Of a DNA stretch of 64,000 nt, positions 37,556 to 50,244 are shown piece after piece; positions within the stretch are counted from its first letter, which is position 1; every line of letters begins with the position of its first letter. The notes under the pieces are model-generated. The model did not search any database. It had not been told where the DNA came from and saw only the letters and a program-made list of their open reading frames with translations. Origin of the DNA: Xylona heveae TC161. Lineage: Eukaryota > Ascomycota > Xylonomycetes > Xylonales > Xylonaceae. The DNA is taken from contig NW_017264193.1 in assembly GCF_001619985.1 (NCBI RefSeq), positions 1,245,726-1,309,725 on the forward strand, written 5' to 3'. A program made the translations under genes and the position numbers.

Positions 37556-39349
37556 ATGGTCAGGCCAAGTAAGTGCTCGCTTCTTTTCGAACTTATACAA
37601 GTATCTGGATTGACAAAACGAAAATCAGAGCGCCAGTCGAAGCGGACACCGGTCCGTTTGCGCCACAAGATTGAGAAAGCGAGCGCAGCAAAACAACGGA
37701 AACAGCGAAAGGAAGCCAAAAATGTAATTGCCGTCTCACATACCAATCTGCATCAAACACTTTGGGCTTATAATACCTTTAGAACCCGCAATGGAGGTCG
37801 CGTCTCAAGAAAGACCCCGGAATCCCGAACTTGTTTCCATACAAGGATAAACTTCTTCACGACATTGAAGAAAAGAAAAGATTAAAAGAGGAGGAGATTG
37901 CCAGGAAACGAGAGGAGGCTAAAGCTCGCAGACAAGGCCTGGCTGAAAATGCTGAGGAAGTTGGAGAGGAAATGGATGATGAGCCTATGGCTGAAGAGGA
38001 CGAGGCGTTCTCTGCGGACGAGATGATCGAGGATGACGATGTAAGGCAAATCTTACTGCTCTCATGTCATTTTGCTAATTTATTATCAAAAGGGCGATTC
38101 CAATCCAATGGCCGCGCTTCTTGCGTCTGCTAAAGCGCGTGCGGCTGAGTACGTGCAGGACCACGGCATCGATGATGCGAGTGAAATGGACGAAGACGAG
38201 GAAGCCGGATGGGATGGCCTCGGATATGATGACGATGGAGCACCGGTCATGTCAGCACCTGCGACAAGGAAAGATTCGTCACGCAGAGCATTTGACAAGG
38301 TATTCAAACAAGTTGTTGAGGCAGCTGACGTTGTGCTCTACGTTCTTGATGCACGCGATCCAGAGGGTACCCGATCAAAGGAAGTAGAACGCATGGTTAT
38401 GGCTGCCGAAGGAGGAGAGAAACGCCTCATTCTCATCATGAACAAGATTGATCTTATTCCACCAAATGTACTGAAAGCATGGATGACCCATCTACGACGA
38501 TATTTCCCAACGCTCCCTCTCCGCGCTTCGAATCCCGCACCTAATGCGCACACGTTCAATCACAAACAGCTTACTGTCAAAGGAACTTCGGAAGCCCTTT
38601 TCAAGGCCCTGAAGTCCTACTCCAACTCGAAGCAATTGAAACGTTCTATTTCAGTTGGCGTTATCGGATATCCCAATGTTGGAAAATCCTCGGTAATCAA
38701 CGCCCTCACTTCGCGTTTGGGCGCAAGGGCGTCCGCGTGCCCAACAGGTGCTGAGGCAGGAGTCACAACCAGTCTGCGCGAAGTAAAGCTTGATAGCAAA
38801 CTTAAGCTGCTCGACTCCCCTGGAATAGTGTTTCCATCCTCTACTGAAGCATCCAAGGCTTCGAAGGTCGATGAGCAGGCTCGCCTTGTGCTCTTGAACG
38901 CGGTGCCTCCAAAGCAGATTGAAGACCCTGTGCCAGCTGTCTCTTTGTTGCTTCGCAGGCTGTCTTCGTCGCAAGAACTTTTCCAGAAGCTCCTTGACGT
39001 GTATGGTTTACCTCCTTTGATGAGCTTTGGCGGCGACGTTACGACAGATTTCTTAACCCAAGTTGCGCGAAAACGGGGACGTCTCGGTAAAGGCGGGATT
39101 CCGAACTTGAACAGCGCTGCAACCACGGTGATCACCGACTGGAGAGATGGTAGAATTCAAGGATGGATCGAAGCACCCACCCTTCAAATGGTCGCTGCCC
39201 CTCCTGCCGGCTCGGAGATTAAGGAAGGTCAGGCTGATGAAGTCGTTCCTGACCAGAAGGAGATTGTCACTGAGTGGGCTAAAGAGTTTCAGCTTGAGGG
39301 ACTGTGGGGCGATGGCGATGGTAATAGTGCAGAAGAGACGATGCAGTGA
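37556..39349 (+). CDS. nug1: Nucleolar GTP-binding protein Nug1/GNL3 family
   Basis: Model: exons 37556-37568, 37629-37723, 37783-38040 and 38093-39349; 540 aa. The first exon has only 13 nt. The basic N-terminus (SKRTPVRLRHKIEKASAAK) is followed by a Lys/Glu-rich coiled coil and acidic stretch, then a circularly permuted GTPase: DARDPEGTR, the G4 motif NKIDLIP, then G1 GYPNVGKSS and G3 DSPG. The G4-G1-G3 order defines the YlqF/Nug family. In yeast Nug1 works in the nucleolus and nucleoplasm in 60S ribosomal subunit maturation and export. All nucleotide-binding motifs are intact. The reading joins four exons whose frames match exactly, so the model is strong. Confidence 0.95.
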
Positions 39350-40292
39350 TAAAATGCGAGATTCTACAAGATGCACTTTTTCGGGCGTTAGGCGTGGTGG
39401 GCAGAGGTCATCCGAACCGAACTGAAGGCTGATGTGAATAGCTAGGGCAAGACTAAACAGATTGTTTTATGACTAGATAATTGTTCGTCGAATGTATACC
39501 GCCAGGCAAATTAATGCTATACCTCTGGTCTCTCACGTGCCATTTCTTTTTGGGGGAAAAATGAAAATAAAAGCTCAAGCACTACTGATGACCACGCGGT
39601 TTTGCGAAGGCTACATCGCTGATTTGACAGAGCAAGGAAATCTTGAAATTGACGATCATCAAAAAAGAACTGGAAGGGTTTCGACTCAATAGTCGTAGTA
39701 ATGTGCGCTTGAAAAAAAGGAAATTTATGGGGGGCTTTGAATTCTCAGTCATTCATAAATGCAGGAGCTAAGCCAGTATTTTTGCATTTTTGTGTAAATT
39801 TTATTTTTGATTTCTTTCTCCTATAACAAGGCACATCTGAGGATCTTCTCCCAAGCTCAGTCGACGGACATCAGATCTTAGAGGAGGTTGTGATAGGATG
39901 GTATCGGTTCGTAAAACAACAATGTCGGAAGGTATTTGGTTGTCTACGGTTATCCTCGCCAGTGTTTTGTTTCCCGCACGGGATCCACAATCGCGCAGAT
40001 ATCTCGCCCTCTCCCATCCGGTTGAACCCCCCGGCCCAGCACCGAGCTTATCCAAGGTTAGCCGATTGTTTGCTATCTGATCGCCCATCGGTCCGACGCA
40101 AGCCGAACTAGACTACAATTGCCTTGCATACGGAATACCTACTACTCGATGACAGATAAAGCTCGCCTGAAGCGGACGAGGCAGAGACGGCGTCACATAT
40201 CAATTAAAAGGATTGGCACTGCTCGAAAAGAAGAACAATTATTGAGTCCCTAACTTTAAGACAGCTATTCAACTGCTTCTGCGACGGTCCTC
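39350..40292. other. Intergenic region nug1/P5C dehydrogenase
   Basis: 0.94 kb. The 3' end of nug1 and presumably the promoter of the next gene. No coding frame with a recognisable domain. Confidence 0.6.
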
Positions 40293-42289
40293 ATGGTTCT
40301 ACCGAGATCGGCTCTTTCTGGCGGCCTTGGTCGCAGTGTGACTGCCTTGCAACAATATACCATTCGTTCAGCTGTTGGATGCAAGCCTCATGGTCATGCA
40401 GTTGCAACATTAGCTACTTTCAGTGTCCCCAACGTGTCCAACGAACCGAATGTTTGCTTTCTCCGACCCCAATCTCCGCATATTGTAACATCACGTTAAT
40501 TGTGAAAATAGAAACATTATGCCAAAGGGTCGACCGAGCGAGAACAATTAGCCTCCGCAGTAAAATCCTTCAAGAGGAAAGCGCCGCTTGAGGTTCCCAT
40601 TGTGGTTGGTGGTAAGGAGGTATGTAAGGCTTGTTTGAATATGTTACAAATAGCTCCTTGCTAAAGATGGCATGCAGGTGAACAATAAATCCGTCCTAAC
40701 TCAGTTCAATCCTGCGTCTCATGCGGACGCAGTTGCAAAATATTCAAACGCCAGCGCCGAAGAAGTTTCCCAGGCTATCGACTCGGCTCTGAAAGCCAAG
40801 GCATCATGGGAGTCACTTCCTTTCGCCGATCGAGCTGCAGTCTTTCTGAAGGCCGCGGATTTGATATCTGGAAAATACCGCTATGAGCTCATGGCAGCGA
40901 CGATGGTGGGCCAAGGAAAGAACGCCTTTCAGGCCGAAATTGATGCTGCAGCAGAGACATGTGACTTCTTAAGGTAGAATGAACTGCCCCGAGACTTTGC
41001 GCTTGTCATTGATCTGACGCATGACAGATTTAACGTAAAGTATGCCGAAGAGCTTTATGCTCAGCAACCTGTTCACAACTCGCCAGGTGTTTGGAAGTAA
41101 GGCAAAACTGCATTTCAATAACCCCATACAATCTGAACATAAATACTGACTGGAAGTTAGCCGTGTCGAGTATCGTGCTTTAGAGGGCTTTGTCTACGCA
41201 ATTAGTCCTTTCAACTTCACCGCCATTGCTGCCAACCTTCCGGCCATTCCTGCTTTGTTGGGAAATGTTGTCCTTTGGAAGCCATCTCCATCAGCAATTG
41301 CATCGAACTGGTTGCTCTATCAGATTCTCCTTGAAGCTGGCCTGCCGCGTGACGTGGTGCAATTTGTTCCTGGGGATGCTGAAGAAGTCACGAAGGTCGT
41401 CCTCTCCCACCGTGAATTCGCGGCCTTACACTATACTGGTAGCACTGCTGTTTTCCGCTCTCTCTACGGGAAGATTGCGTCCAATGTTGCAGAAGGTAAG
41501 TATCAAGGGTATCCGCGCATCGTAGGCGAGACAGGCGGGAAGAACTTCCATTTGCTGCACCCCAGCGCCGACGTCGAGAATGCCGTTATTAACACGGTTC
41601 GCGGCGCTTTCGAATTTCAAGGCCAGAAGTGCAGTGCTACATCGCGTGCTTATGTCCCTGCTTCGCTCTGGCCCGCCGTCAAGTCGCGCCTTATTGAAGA
41701 GACAGAGAAGCTCAAGATTGGAGACTCCGAAGCGTTTGAAAATTTCATTGGCCCAGTCATCCACGAACCATCGTTTAAGAAGCTTTCGGGTGTCATTGAT
41801 GCGGCCAAGGATGACAATGAGTTGGAGCTCCTTGTCGGCGGTAAATATGATGGCTCCAAGGGCTACTTCATTCATCCGACTATCTATGTCACGAGCAACC
41901 CTGCACATGCCCTGATGTCAAAGGAGCTTTTCGGCCCCATTCTTGTGGTCTATGTCTACGACGACTCCAGTAGCGAGTCTTTCGGTGATATCTGCCGCGT
42001 CATTGATGCTGCCACTGACTACGCTTTGACCGGCTCCATCTTTGCTCGCGACAGGCATGCCATCAGGTTCGCTGAGGAGGCTTTACGAAATTCAGCTGGC
42101 AATTTCTACGTGAATTGCAAGAGCACGGGTGCTGTTGTAGGCCAGCAGCCTTTCGGAGGCGCGCGTGCCAGTGGCACCAACGACAAAGCAGGCAGCCAAA
42201 ACATTCTTGCACGATTCGTGAGCATGCGGTCCATCAAAGAAGACTTTATCGGCAGTTATGAAGTACCATACCCCAGCAATCAGATTTGA
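40293..42289 (+). CDS. prnC: Delta-1-pyrroline-5-carboxylate dehydrogenase, mitochondrial
   Basis: Model: exons 40293-40451, 40512-40619, 40678-40973, 41028-41096 and 41161-42289; 586 aa. The N-terminus is Arg/Ser/Ala-rich with few acids, like a mitochondrial presequence. It matches ALDH4-type enzymes: FADRAAVFLKAADL, the cofactor region ISPFNFTAIA and VVLWKPSPSA, the TGSTAVF and GETGGKNFHL block, and the catalytic Cys near 368 in GQKCSATSRAY. The enzyme oxidises glutamate semialdehyde/P5C to glutamate, the second step of proline catabolism. In Aspergillus nidulans the orthologue prnC lies in the proline cluster; no proline oxidase, permease or activator gene is seen beside it here. The first donor is GTTTGC, a weak consensus, but the frame and alignment support it. 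Confidence 0.96.
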
Positions 42290-43094
42290 GATACTTATTT
42301 ATTTTTGAAGCAAAGCGGGAGTTCTAAAAGGGTTTTGATATTTTAAGGGTCAACATTCTGGAATTGGTTCAATAGCAATTTCTTCCCCCTTCAAATCTTG
42401 CAATGAAATCATCTCATGTACCTATAACCTGGTCAAGTTGTTAGAGTCAAGGTCACAGTGACACGCGTTTGGGCCGGTGAATCTATTCTGTAGTCCCTCA
42501 TTTACGCAAGTAAATCCCTATTTCTGCCCCTTTCCACCCTCTTTCTGACTTCTTGCCTACATTAGGTAGAGCTTAAAAATGAGTCGTTCAAACAGAAAAA
42601 CTTTACAATAGGCAGTTAGCCCCTCGAATTATACACATGCCGCCCCCGGTCTTCCAACTCACCATCGAGTCGCCAAAGGAAATGACGAACCGTAAATGCG
42701 GTGGAATGCAAATATTGGATGCTCATCATAGGGAAGTGATTTATCTCCTTCGCATATACAGCGTTGCAATGCATAAATTTACTCTGGCTCCTATTCAAGA
42801 TTATTTGTACTATAGAAGCTTCGTTTTTGCTATAGTATAAATACATTAGCACCTGCGTCTCTATTTGTCGGCGAACTGGGACCTCGTGTTCTGCAACAGG
42901 TCATACTCCAAAGCAAAGTTAAATGGTTCTAGCGAGCCTCTCAAATATCCATGCACTTTAAAATGCCTAGGAAAGGGCTATGACGTCCTCTCACCGAAAT
43001 AAGCTCCTTTATTTGCTTTATCAAATCGACTATCTGCTCGACTTAGCCCAAATGGGTGCAAACTTATGCTGACTTAGTGAAGCAGAAATTCGTC
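42290..43094. other. Convergent intergenic region P5C dehydrogenase/BRCT gene
   Basis: 0.8 kb between two gene 3' ends. No gene or repeat recognised. Confidence 0.6.
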
Positions 43095-45860
43095 TTAGTT
43101 AGAGTCGTCCTCAGAATCAACATGGAGATAACTTTTGTCCCATACTAGCGTTTGAGACATTGCTACGTTTAAGATCCAGTCTGCACTAACGATCCTTGGA
43201 GTGCTCCCCTGTTTACGAGCCAGATCCTCAAACCTATTCCAAAGCCGCTTCTCTTCCGGACTAGGGTCGCTTATAAGATAGGAATAAGCCAACTCGCCTT
43301 CGATGCCATTGGATTCAATTCCCTGCGCTGCTTTCCGCAAAGGGGCAGTTGCACCTGCTCTAGCACGGTATAGTTGGCAATGACCCCCATTCGCTTCGAT
43401 AATATTCTTGTAAGTGCCGAATCCGCCATGTACATTTTCAGTGCAGTATATTGTTCGGCCCCTTAAAAGACCCCTTTTGTTGGACTTTGCGCGCGAAATT
43501 GCATCTTTTAGCTTGAAATCGAAGAGGCGCTCCTTCTCTGGATCGTTCAACAAGAAGGCTTCTGGAGATAGCAGCTCGCCGTTTTCTAGGCAATGGTCAA
43601 CGAAGTCGGTAGAGATTACCGTAGGCCCGCTTGCTATCGAACAGATAAACTTTTGAGTTCGCAGAATTTGCGGGGCTGCAAGGTGTGTGCACGTAGCTGG
43701 ATCCTGAATAATTAAAATACCTAAGTCTCGGAGGCGCCTCTTAAAGGCCATTAGTATGAATTTGAGGGAAAATCGACTGACTTCAAACTCACTCGATCCT
43801 CATCCTCCTTTCTAGGATGTTCCACCCATCTCTTGTACCCAGTAATGAGCAAGCGAATTGTGGCTGCTGGCCTGCCCTTCTTCGGTCGCTTTGGATCATG
43901 CTTTTCAGCATTTGTCATATCTGGTTCAAACTCGCTGCTTGCAGTTCTCTTCCTAGATGAATCCTGGTCGCTCATTCTTCTGCCTCCAAATATAACGCCT
44001 CCTTGCCTCCTTTTCTCCTTTTCGTATAGAGCGATATCAGGCGCGAGGTCGTGAAGTCGCGCCACAGCACGATCCTTCGCTCCTCGGCTGCCGACAGTTG
44101 AAGGCGTTTCGTTTTCTTTTCCTTCGCCGCCGGTACGGGGTGTTGACGGCGTCAAACCAGTGGCGGCCCTTGCACCCACTCTTCCGTTTCGCATTGGCGT
44201 TCCCGCGCGGATTGCCTCATCCTGAGACGACAGCGTATGCACTTTATCTGATGGAAAGGAGTGAGATTTGTCATCTGCATTCAGAGAATTCGAAGACTTC
44301 TTTTGCGTCTGGTGTTTTCCAGTTAAGACCTTCCCTGATTCATCCAGTAGGATCCTCTCCGGGCCTCCAGGGAAAAAAAAGTGCTCAATAGCATTCCGAT
44401 CAATTTCAGTTTGGCCAATGACCTCCCCAAGGTTCGTTCTCGGAGGGAAGCATGTATACCGGGAGGTCGTTAAGCTCTGAACGCGCCATGCAGCATAACT
44501 TTCCTCGAGCCAAAGGTGATTAATGACAGGAATGTTCCACTCTCTCGCTGCTATGCATTTCTCGCTGACAGTATGAGCCGAGATGAGATGTGTGTTATCC
44601 TGATTGAGCGTCTTCGTGAACTCGCCACCTGCTGCTTTGATGAGGTTTTCGAGGTATATACGGGCCTCGCCATTATAGTTCGACAAGCTCACACGGTAGC
44701 CTTTGAAACCTGGCAGTCCAGTTTTGGCTAGCGGATAGTGAAGAAGCCTGCGCATTGGGGATGTCCAACTATTATGCGCTATGAGGTGATAGAGCCACGG
44801 AAGGTTGCCAACGTCTTTGCCAGCCCGGGAAGCGATCACATAGTCTTTCCCCTCTCGGTAATGACAGACAAGAATATCGGCATTGTAGATGCTTCCAGTA
44901 ACCAAGCCGCCACCTCGAGTAATCAGATCTTCAATTGTCCCTCGAAGGTGGCCTCCAATACCCAGGTCCTGTGATAGCATTACCTTCTTTCCTTGGAACA
45001 CTGTTAACTCGCGACGCTGGACACCAACCGAGCCCGTCGGAGTTGGCAGACGTCCGGCATGAGGTGAGGAAGCACCATAGATATCTGTATTTTCTAAAAT
45101 TCGCACAGGCTCCTCCGGACCTTTCAGGAGAACCTCGGGATTAGGAAGCATGTATGGCCGCTCGTCAATTCTTCGACCGAGTTTAAGACAATCATCGAAC
45201 CTGTCCACAAGTAAGCATTCAAATAGAGAAAGTGCTGTTGGGACTCTGGCTACCAGTGTGGCAAAACCGTCTTGCATTTGAGGCGTTTGGCTTGAGCTAT
45301 CCGACATTTATCGTTGTTTTCCGTTAAAGCTACGATATGGGTGACCAGTTTGGTGACTTGATTCGAATATAGGCCTCCTGTAGCCAGGACGCCGCCTATT
45401 ATAGCATCTTTATCACCTGTAGGAATATCCGCACAGCAGATTGTAACCCCTGAGAGAAAAAGACGGGGATCAGGGCTGTATTGCCTAGGATTCGAGAGTT
45501 TCTTCTTAGCTAGGCAGGCGTGAACCCACTCTGGTTTGACCACGGAAATTAGGCGATCAATCGCGGCAAAATATTCTGGAAAATCGGAGGTCGAGGAGAT
45601 GATATGTGTTATGTGCTCAAGCCGCATTTGTTCTCCGATTTGAAAAGGCGAAGTGCAAATCCCGCCATTCTGCTCCATTGTTCGTCTGAGCTAGCAGAAA
45701 AGTCAGCCTAGAAATTTGGCCAAGGGAACAGATTCAAGACCTCGTCCATCCAACCCGCATTGGAGCCGTGGTCATATACGATCCCAAATCGAACTTGTGC
45801 AAAGATCCCTTCTGGCTTCCCTTCCACGGGCACCAAACCTTTTATACTCTCGTCTGCCAT
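43095..45860 (-). CDS. brc1: BRCT-repeat DNA damage response protein, Brc1/Rtt107 family
   Basis: Model on the minus strand: exons 45860-45741, 45690-45254, 45200-43793 and 43739-43095; 869 aa, with introns of 50-53 nt. Several BRCT units can be seen by their spaced hydrophobic/Trp pattern: VVKPEWVHACL and CKTVLPHWFDDCLKLGRRI in the first third, then FQGKKVMLSQDLG, GYRVSLSNYNGEAR with INHLWLEESYAAW. A disordered Ser/Thr/Lys linker follows, then a C-terminal pair (RLLITGYKRW; RGRTIYCTENVHGGFG; VSADWILNV). The four-plus-two arrangement is that of Brc1/Rtt107, a nuclear scaffold that binds phosphorylated H2A at stalled forks and works with Smc5/6. Identification is by architecture and fragments. 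It is divergent from the hydrolase gene. Confidence 0.88.
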
Positions 45861-46665
45861 GGTGTGTCATATGTGAAGTAGCAAGAGTCGATGGGCCTTG
45901 GACAACGTGGGCCACAAGATTGTATGTTGCGGAGTGTTGCGGAGAATTGTTGAAGAGTCAACTCTAAATCATTGCAGTATGCGACTTTGTAAGTTTGATT
46001 AACTTGATTCACCCTTGTATAGCCGGTGTCGTTATCCTTACTTGCTTAGTGAGTGGACCATGTCCATGCAACGCGAACAGAGAGCGAAGGTGTTCGCGTC
46101 ACTATACGGGACGCGTCTTGCCTACATTTGGGTGCTCAGCTTCGCCTCGCCTATGTTAAGTGCAATCAAAATTCCGCTTTGGGAAAGCGAATTCTCAGAA
46201 GTAAGTTTATATAAACAGAACTCTTTAGGCAGCAGAAATCTCGCGGGAGGAGAGAAACTCTACCAAAAATGGCTCTTCGGTTTTGAGGGGATGCTTCTGA
46301 GTTGTCTGATTTCAAGATTACGCTGGAAGGTGTGATTCGCCCATTCAATGACTGTGTAGAACCTATTCAGGGAACTGTACAGACACGGTTCTGTGGCATG
46401 CTGGTGTCTGCCGCAGACCTCGGCTATAGCACTTTGGAAGTGTGTATGTGTGGCATTGTGAGTATCCCTGGTATCCACCTATATAAAATAGAGATGAAAT
46501 TGATAAATATTTCTCATAATCAGCGAAGAGCCAGTTAATAAGCTTGAATGGAACTTCGAGGCGACCATCTCTCTGTATCTTCTGAACTCCAACGTTTCTC
46601 GACCACGGTGTTTGGTCAAGGCTCATCTTAAACGTACTTGTTTGCCCGCCATTTTCCTTCCAGCC
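45861..46665. other. Divergent promoter region BRCT gene/hydrolase gene
   Basis: 0.8 kb between two divergent starts. Short frames only. Nothing recognisable beyond presumed promoters. Confidence 0.6.
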
Positions 46666-48146
46666 ATGTCCTCATCTTCATTCGTTGTTCATAAGCATGA
46701 AGTCCCATGTCAGCATATCAGGGAGTATCCGCGTGCCACCTCAAATGCTCAGGAAGATATGCTGCACTTGGTGGTAAAGCAATACTGCCCTCGCAATAAT
46801 TTGTCCCCCAAACCTGGCGATGTCACCATCCTTGCTGCGCACGGAAATGGCTTTCCAAAGGTGCCTACTTAACAGATTTCTTCACTTTACATTATTCACC
46901 ATATTCTCCACCCTCTTCGCCGCCATATTTTGTTTCAGTAATGCTAGTTATTAAGGCTACTCTTAGGAACTTTTTGAGCCTATGTGGGATGAACTTCTCC
47001 ATAAATCAAGCGACAATGGCTTCAACATAAGGGGCATTTGGATAGCCGATGTCTCTAATCAAGGCGAGAGCGGAATCTTGAACGAGGATAAAATAGGAGA
47101 TGATAGTAAGACTGCGGCCTGACAAAGCTAGCCAGGGCCAGCGTCCTTGATATTCTAACTTTGCCAGCTTCGTGGGATGATCATTCTCGTGATCTTCTTC
47201 ATATGATAAACCTCTTCCGTGATCAAATGCCGCGGCCTTTGATTGGAATAGGTCATAGTATGGGTGCTTGTCAACTGTATCAGATATGCTTCTTGATATT
47301 TGGAGATCGGGCTAATGTGTTTCCAGCGGACGTCTCTCTCTACTTCACCCACGACTACTCTCAAGCTTGATCCTGCTAGATCCAACCATATTGCCTCCGC
47401 ATGGTTTCCCTCAAAGTGCGACGATCGCTCTTGCTCAAGCATCCACTTTTCGTCGTGACCTGTGGCCGTCCCATGAAGACGCGGCTGCTGCAATTGCAAA
47501 AAATCGATTCTTTCAGCAATGGGACGCCAGAGTATTGAAATTGTTTTTGGAGCATGGATTGCGAGAACTTCCCACGAAATTATATCCACACGATTCCTCG
47601 GCTCTAGGGCGCACACCGGTGACCCTGACGACCACCAAACATCAGGAATCCTTTACTTATCTCCGTCCTCAATTTTCAGATTCCCGAGATTCTAGCCCTT
47701 CTACTCGACTGATGAAACATAATAGACATGGTTTATATCGGCCAGAGCCACTTTATATGTACGAAAATCTCCCATTCCTTCGTCCAAGTGTGCTTTTTGT
47801 CTTCGGCGGAAAGTCGGTCATGTCTTCCCCAAAATCTCGCGCCGAGATGATGGAACTCACAGGCACCGGTTTAGAAGGAAGCGGCGGGGCGAAAAAGGGT
47901 AAGGTTGAGAATATTGTCCTAGAGAATTTTGGTCATCTCCTTCCAATGGAAGCCGTGGAAAGCTGCGCAGAAATATCATATAAGTGGATAAACAAAGAGC
48001 TACGCCAATGGAGAGAACAGGAGGAAGAGTTCGGAAGAATGTGGTATTCTAAAGTAAAGGGGGAGAAATCGTCGATAAGTTCTGAGTGGATAAAGGTGAT
48101 TGGGAGACTGCCACCTAAGTCTGGAATTGATATTGCTAAGCTATGA
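46666..48146 (+). CDS. Alpha/beta hydrolase with a peroxisomal targeting signal
   Basis: Model: exons 46666-46860, 46967-47105, 47168-47276 and 47327-48146; 420 aa. The oxyanion region HGNGFPKE lies near residue 60, the nucleophile elbow GHSMG has Ser at about 142, and a late His is in ENFGHLLPME, completing a plausible triad. The C-terminus ends Ala-Lys-Leu, a recognised variant of the PTS1 signal. It resembles fungal hydrolases annotated as toxin-biosynthesis or Lpx1-like peroxisomal lipase proteins, a relationship I give from memory; the Alternaria AKT2-type hydrolases are also peroxisomal. Substrate unknown; an acyl ester or thioester is likely. No polyketide or peptide synthetase gene is in this window, so a role in secondary metabolism is not supported here. 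Confidence 0.88.
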
Positions 48147-48289
48147 TCTTCAAATTTGCGGTATCTCACTAATCCATGATGGTGCATCACATTCCGTACA
48201 CAGTATCGGTCCCTGTCATTGCAAGTTCCGTTCAACACTTCGTCTTGGGGTAGACTTCTGTATTTGTAATCAGATCGCAACGCAGTCAA

Positions 48290-49448
48290 TCATTTGGATT
48301 TTTCCTTCTTAGTGATAGTACCATCATGGAAGGCCGGCTCGTGCTCCCTTCGAAGTATTTCCGGAAGAACGTACAGACGGGGCCAGTACATCATATACTC
48401 TTCCTGTCGACCATTGAGGCAGTGTCGTAGCCAGATGCCCCAAACAATGTAGAAGTAGGCCCCGATGCCAGTCATAAGATGCCTACCATTCAATAAGTAT
48501 CATGATCAAGCAAGGAGTGGGCGTGACCTACCACCATCCATGGCCTTCCAAAAGAATGCCCCAAGGGAGACCAATCTGTCTCCTCCACCTTCTTAAGCTG
48601 GAACAATATTCATTATCTAATGTCCAGATCGCAAATCCTCCCAGAAATATGGAGAGACCAGAAGCAATCATGGTCCACATATCCTTCAGGATCACTTCGT
48701 CCCTGCGATCCTTTCTATCCTGTTCCTGAATTGTCTCACGACTGAGCGAGCCTTCAATTTCTTCTTTTTTATGATTTGCCTCCCTTCGACGTAGTGAGGG
48801 TCGGATGCTAATCTCCATGACGTACATACTTCGCAGGAGGACTACTGCCGTGAGAATGGCGTATGCATTCTGATGAAACGCTGGATCCTGAAGGTAGTGA
48901 TAGTACAATGTGATGAAAAGAGCAAGTGAAACAAGGGCAATGGCGAGAATAAAGGCGTATAAACGAGTCTTTGCGTAGGAAAAAGTCGCATAGCACATCA
49001 GGCACGTCGTATATATCATCGAGAGCTCATCAACAAGTTGCATTGGGTCTGTATCCGCGCGAAAGTGAGAGTCAGTGTCTGCTCCCAGCCCTTAGTAGTG
49101 TAGACTGGCCAAGTGACGTACATTTCAAGGTGGCGTGGAAAAGAAAGCTGCCGGCACCCACTAACAAATAACCTACGAAGGTTACCAGAAAGATGCTGTC
49201 ATGTCCTTGAGTCCAACAGTTCGAGATCCCTTTATATGCTAGGTAGAGAAATAGAAGATTCGTAAGGGTATTAATAACTTCTGCAGCGTAAATGGTGGCA
49301 TAATAATCCTGCAGCTCTGGTTATCTTCCGCCCGGGCTAGAAAGGACGGTCAACATACCTCTTCGCACCAATTGATTGTTGATGTCACCGGATGCCAGTA
49401 TCCGCGGCTCGAGGGAGGATACGGTAGTGAAGGTAGCCATGAGGGCAT
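48290..49448 (-). CDS. ydc1: Alkaline (dihydro/phyto)ceramidase, Ypc1/Ydc1 family
   Basis: Model on the minus strand: exons 49448-49359, 49308-49122, 49048-48532 and 48482-48290; 328 aa. N-terminal YWHPVTSTINWCEEDY is the classic family opening. Several membrane helices follow, with the CREST-type residues Ser/His in GSFLFHATLKYPMQLVDELSM and a C-terminal His motif in GWWHLMTG. The enzyme cleaves ceramides into sphingoid base and fatty acid in the ER or Golgi membrane. The tail ends Lys-x-Lys-x-x (KEKSK), a form of ER-retrieval signal. Whether it acts on dihydro- or phytoceramide cannot be read from sequence. It converges on the hydrolase gene with only about 143 bp between stops. Confidence 0.95.
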
Positions 49449-50244
49449 TTTCCAGAGGCTTCGAGCTGTGGATCAAATCGAGTGATTCAGAAATTGCCTA
49501 GCGGATATAAATAACCGTTATATATCCGAACGCGAGGATATCGGGATAAGACCACAGCGCGAGTATTGCACTTTTGAAGAATGAAGGAGGAGCACACTTC
49601 GAGATGCATGCGACACCAGAAAGGGGCCCCGCCACAATCAGTACGCTGGATGCAGCGGAGTGGAAGCTTTTATGCTTGGCCAGAGCTTAAAGGCCGTTTC
49701 TTTTAAAGGGTTCCTGAGTGGGCGGCCTGGCGGATGACGGCACGGCTGTTTCGCCTGGGCCACCTGGATCGGAGCTTAGATCAACTAAGTTAACTCTCGG
49801 CTTTTCCGACGCCTATGTTAATACTCAGTATTCCTTGATCCCCCTGTCCAAAGGCTCGGGATATCGCTGTACAGTAATATTAACTCATATTCCGCACTTG
49901 GCTGTTTTTACGGGATCCGCCAATTTGCCTTCCGCAGAAAAATATTTCATCTGGGAGGTTGGTCACCCGCTCTGTTTTGCAGCATCATGTTTTCAATATT
50001 CTGCCCCTACCATCAGGCCTGTCCCTGGCCAACATTGCTACAAGTCCTCAACAATCACTTACATAGCAGAGCATTTAACGCTAACTTGGAGCTTAGTCCT
50101 CGAAAGTCGTGCATAGACATTCTACCTAGACGTTCGGAATTCCTCTCTTTTCAATCCTTCTTTTTATGCGGTTATCAGCAACTACCACAAAAGAATTGAT
50201 CTTCCGTGCCACAACCACATTCGGACCACTTTTGTGATTACATT
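49449..50244. other. Divergent promoter region ceramidase/prefoldin 1
   Basis: 0.8 kb. A 132-codon open frame near 49718-50116 has no domain and overlaps the likely promoters, so I do not annotate it. Confidence 0.6.
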
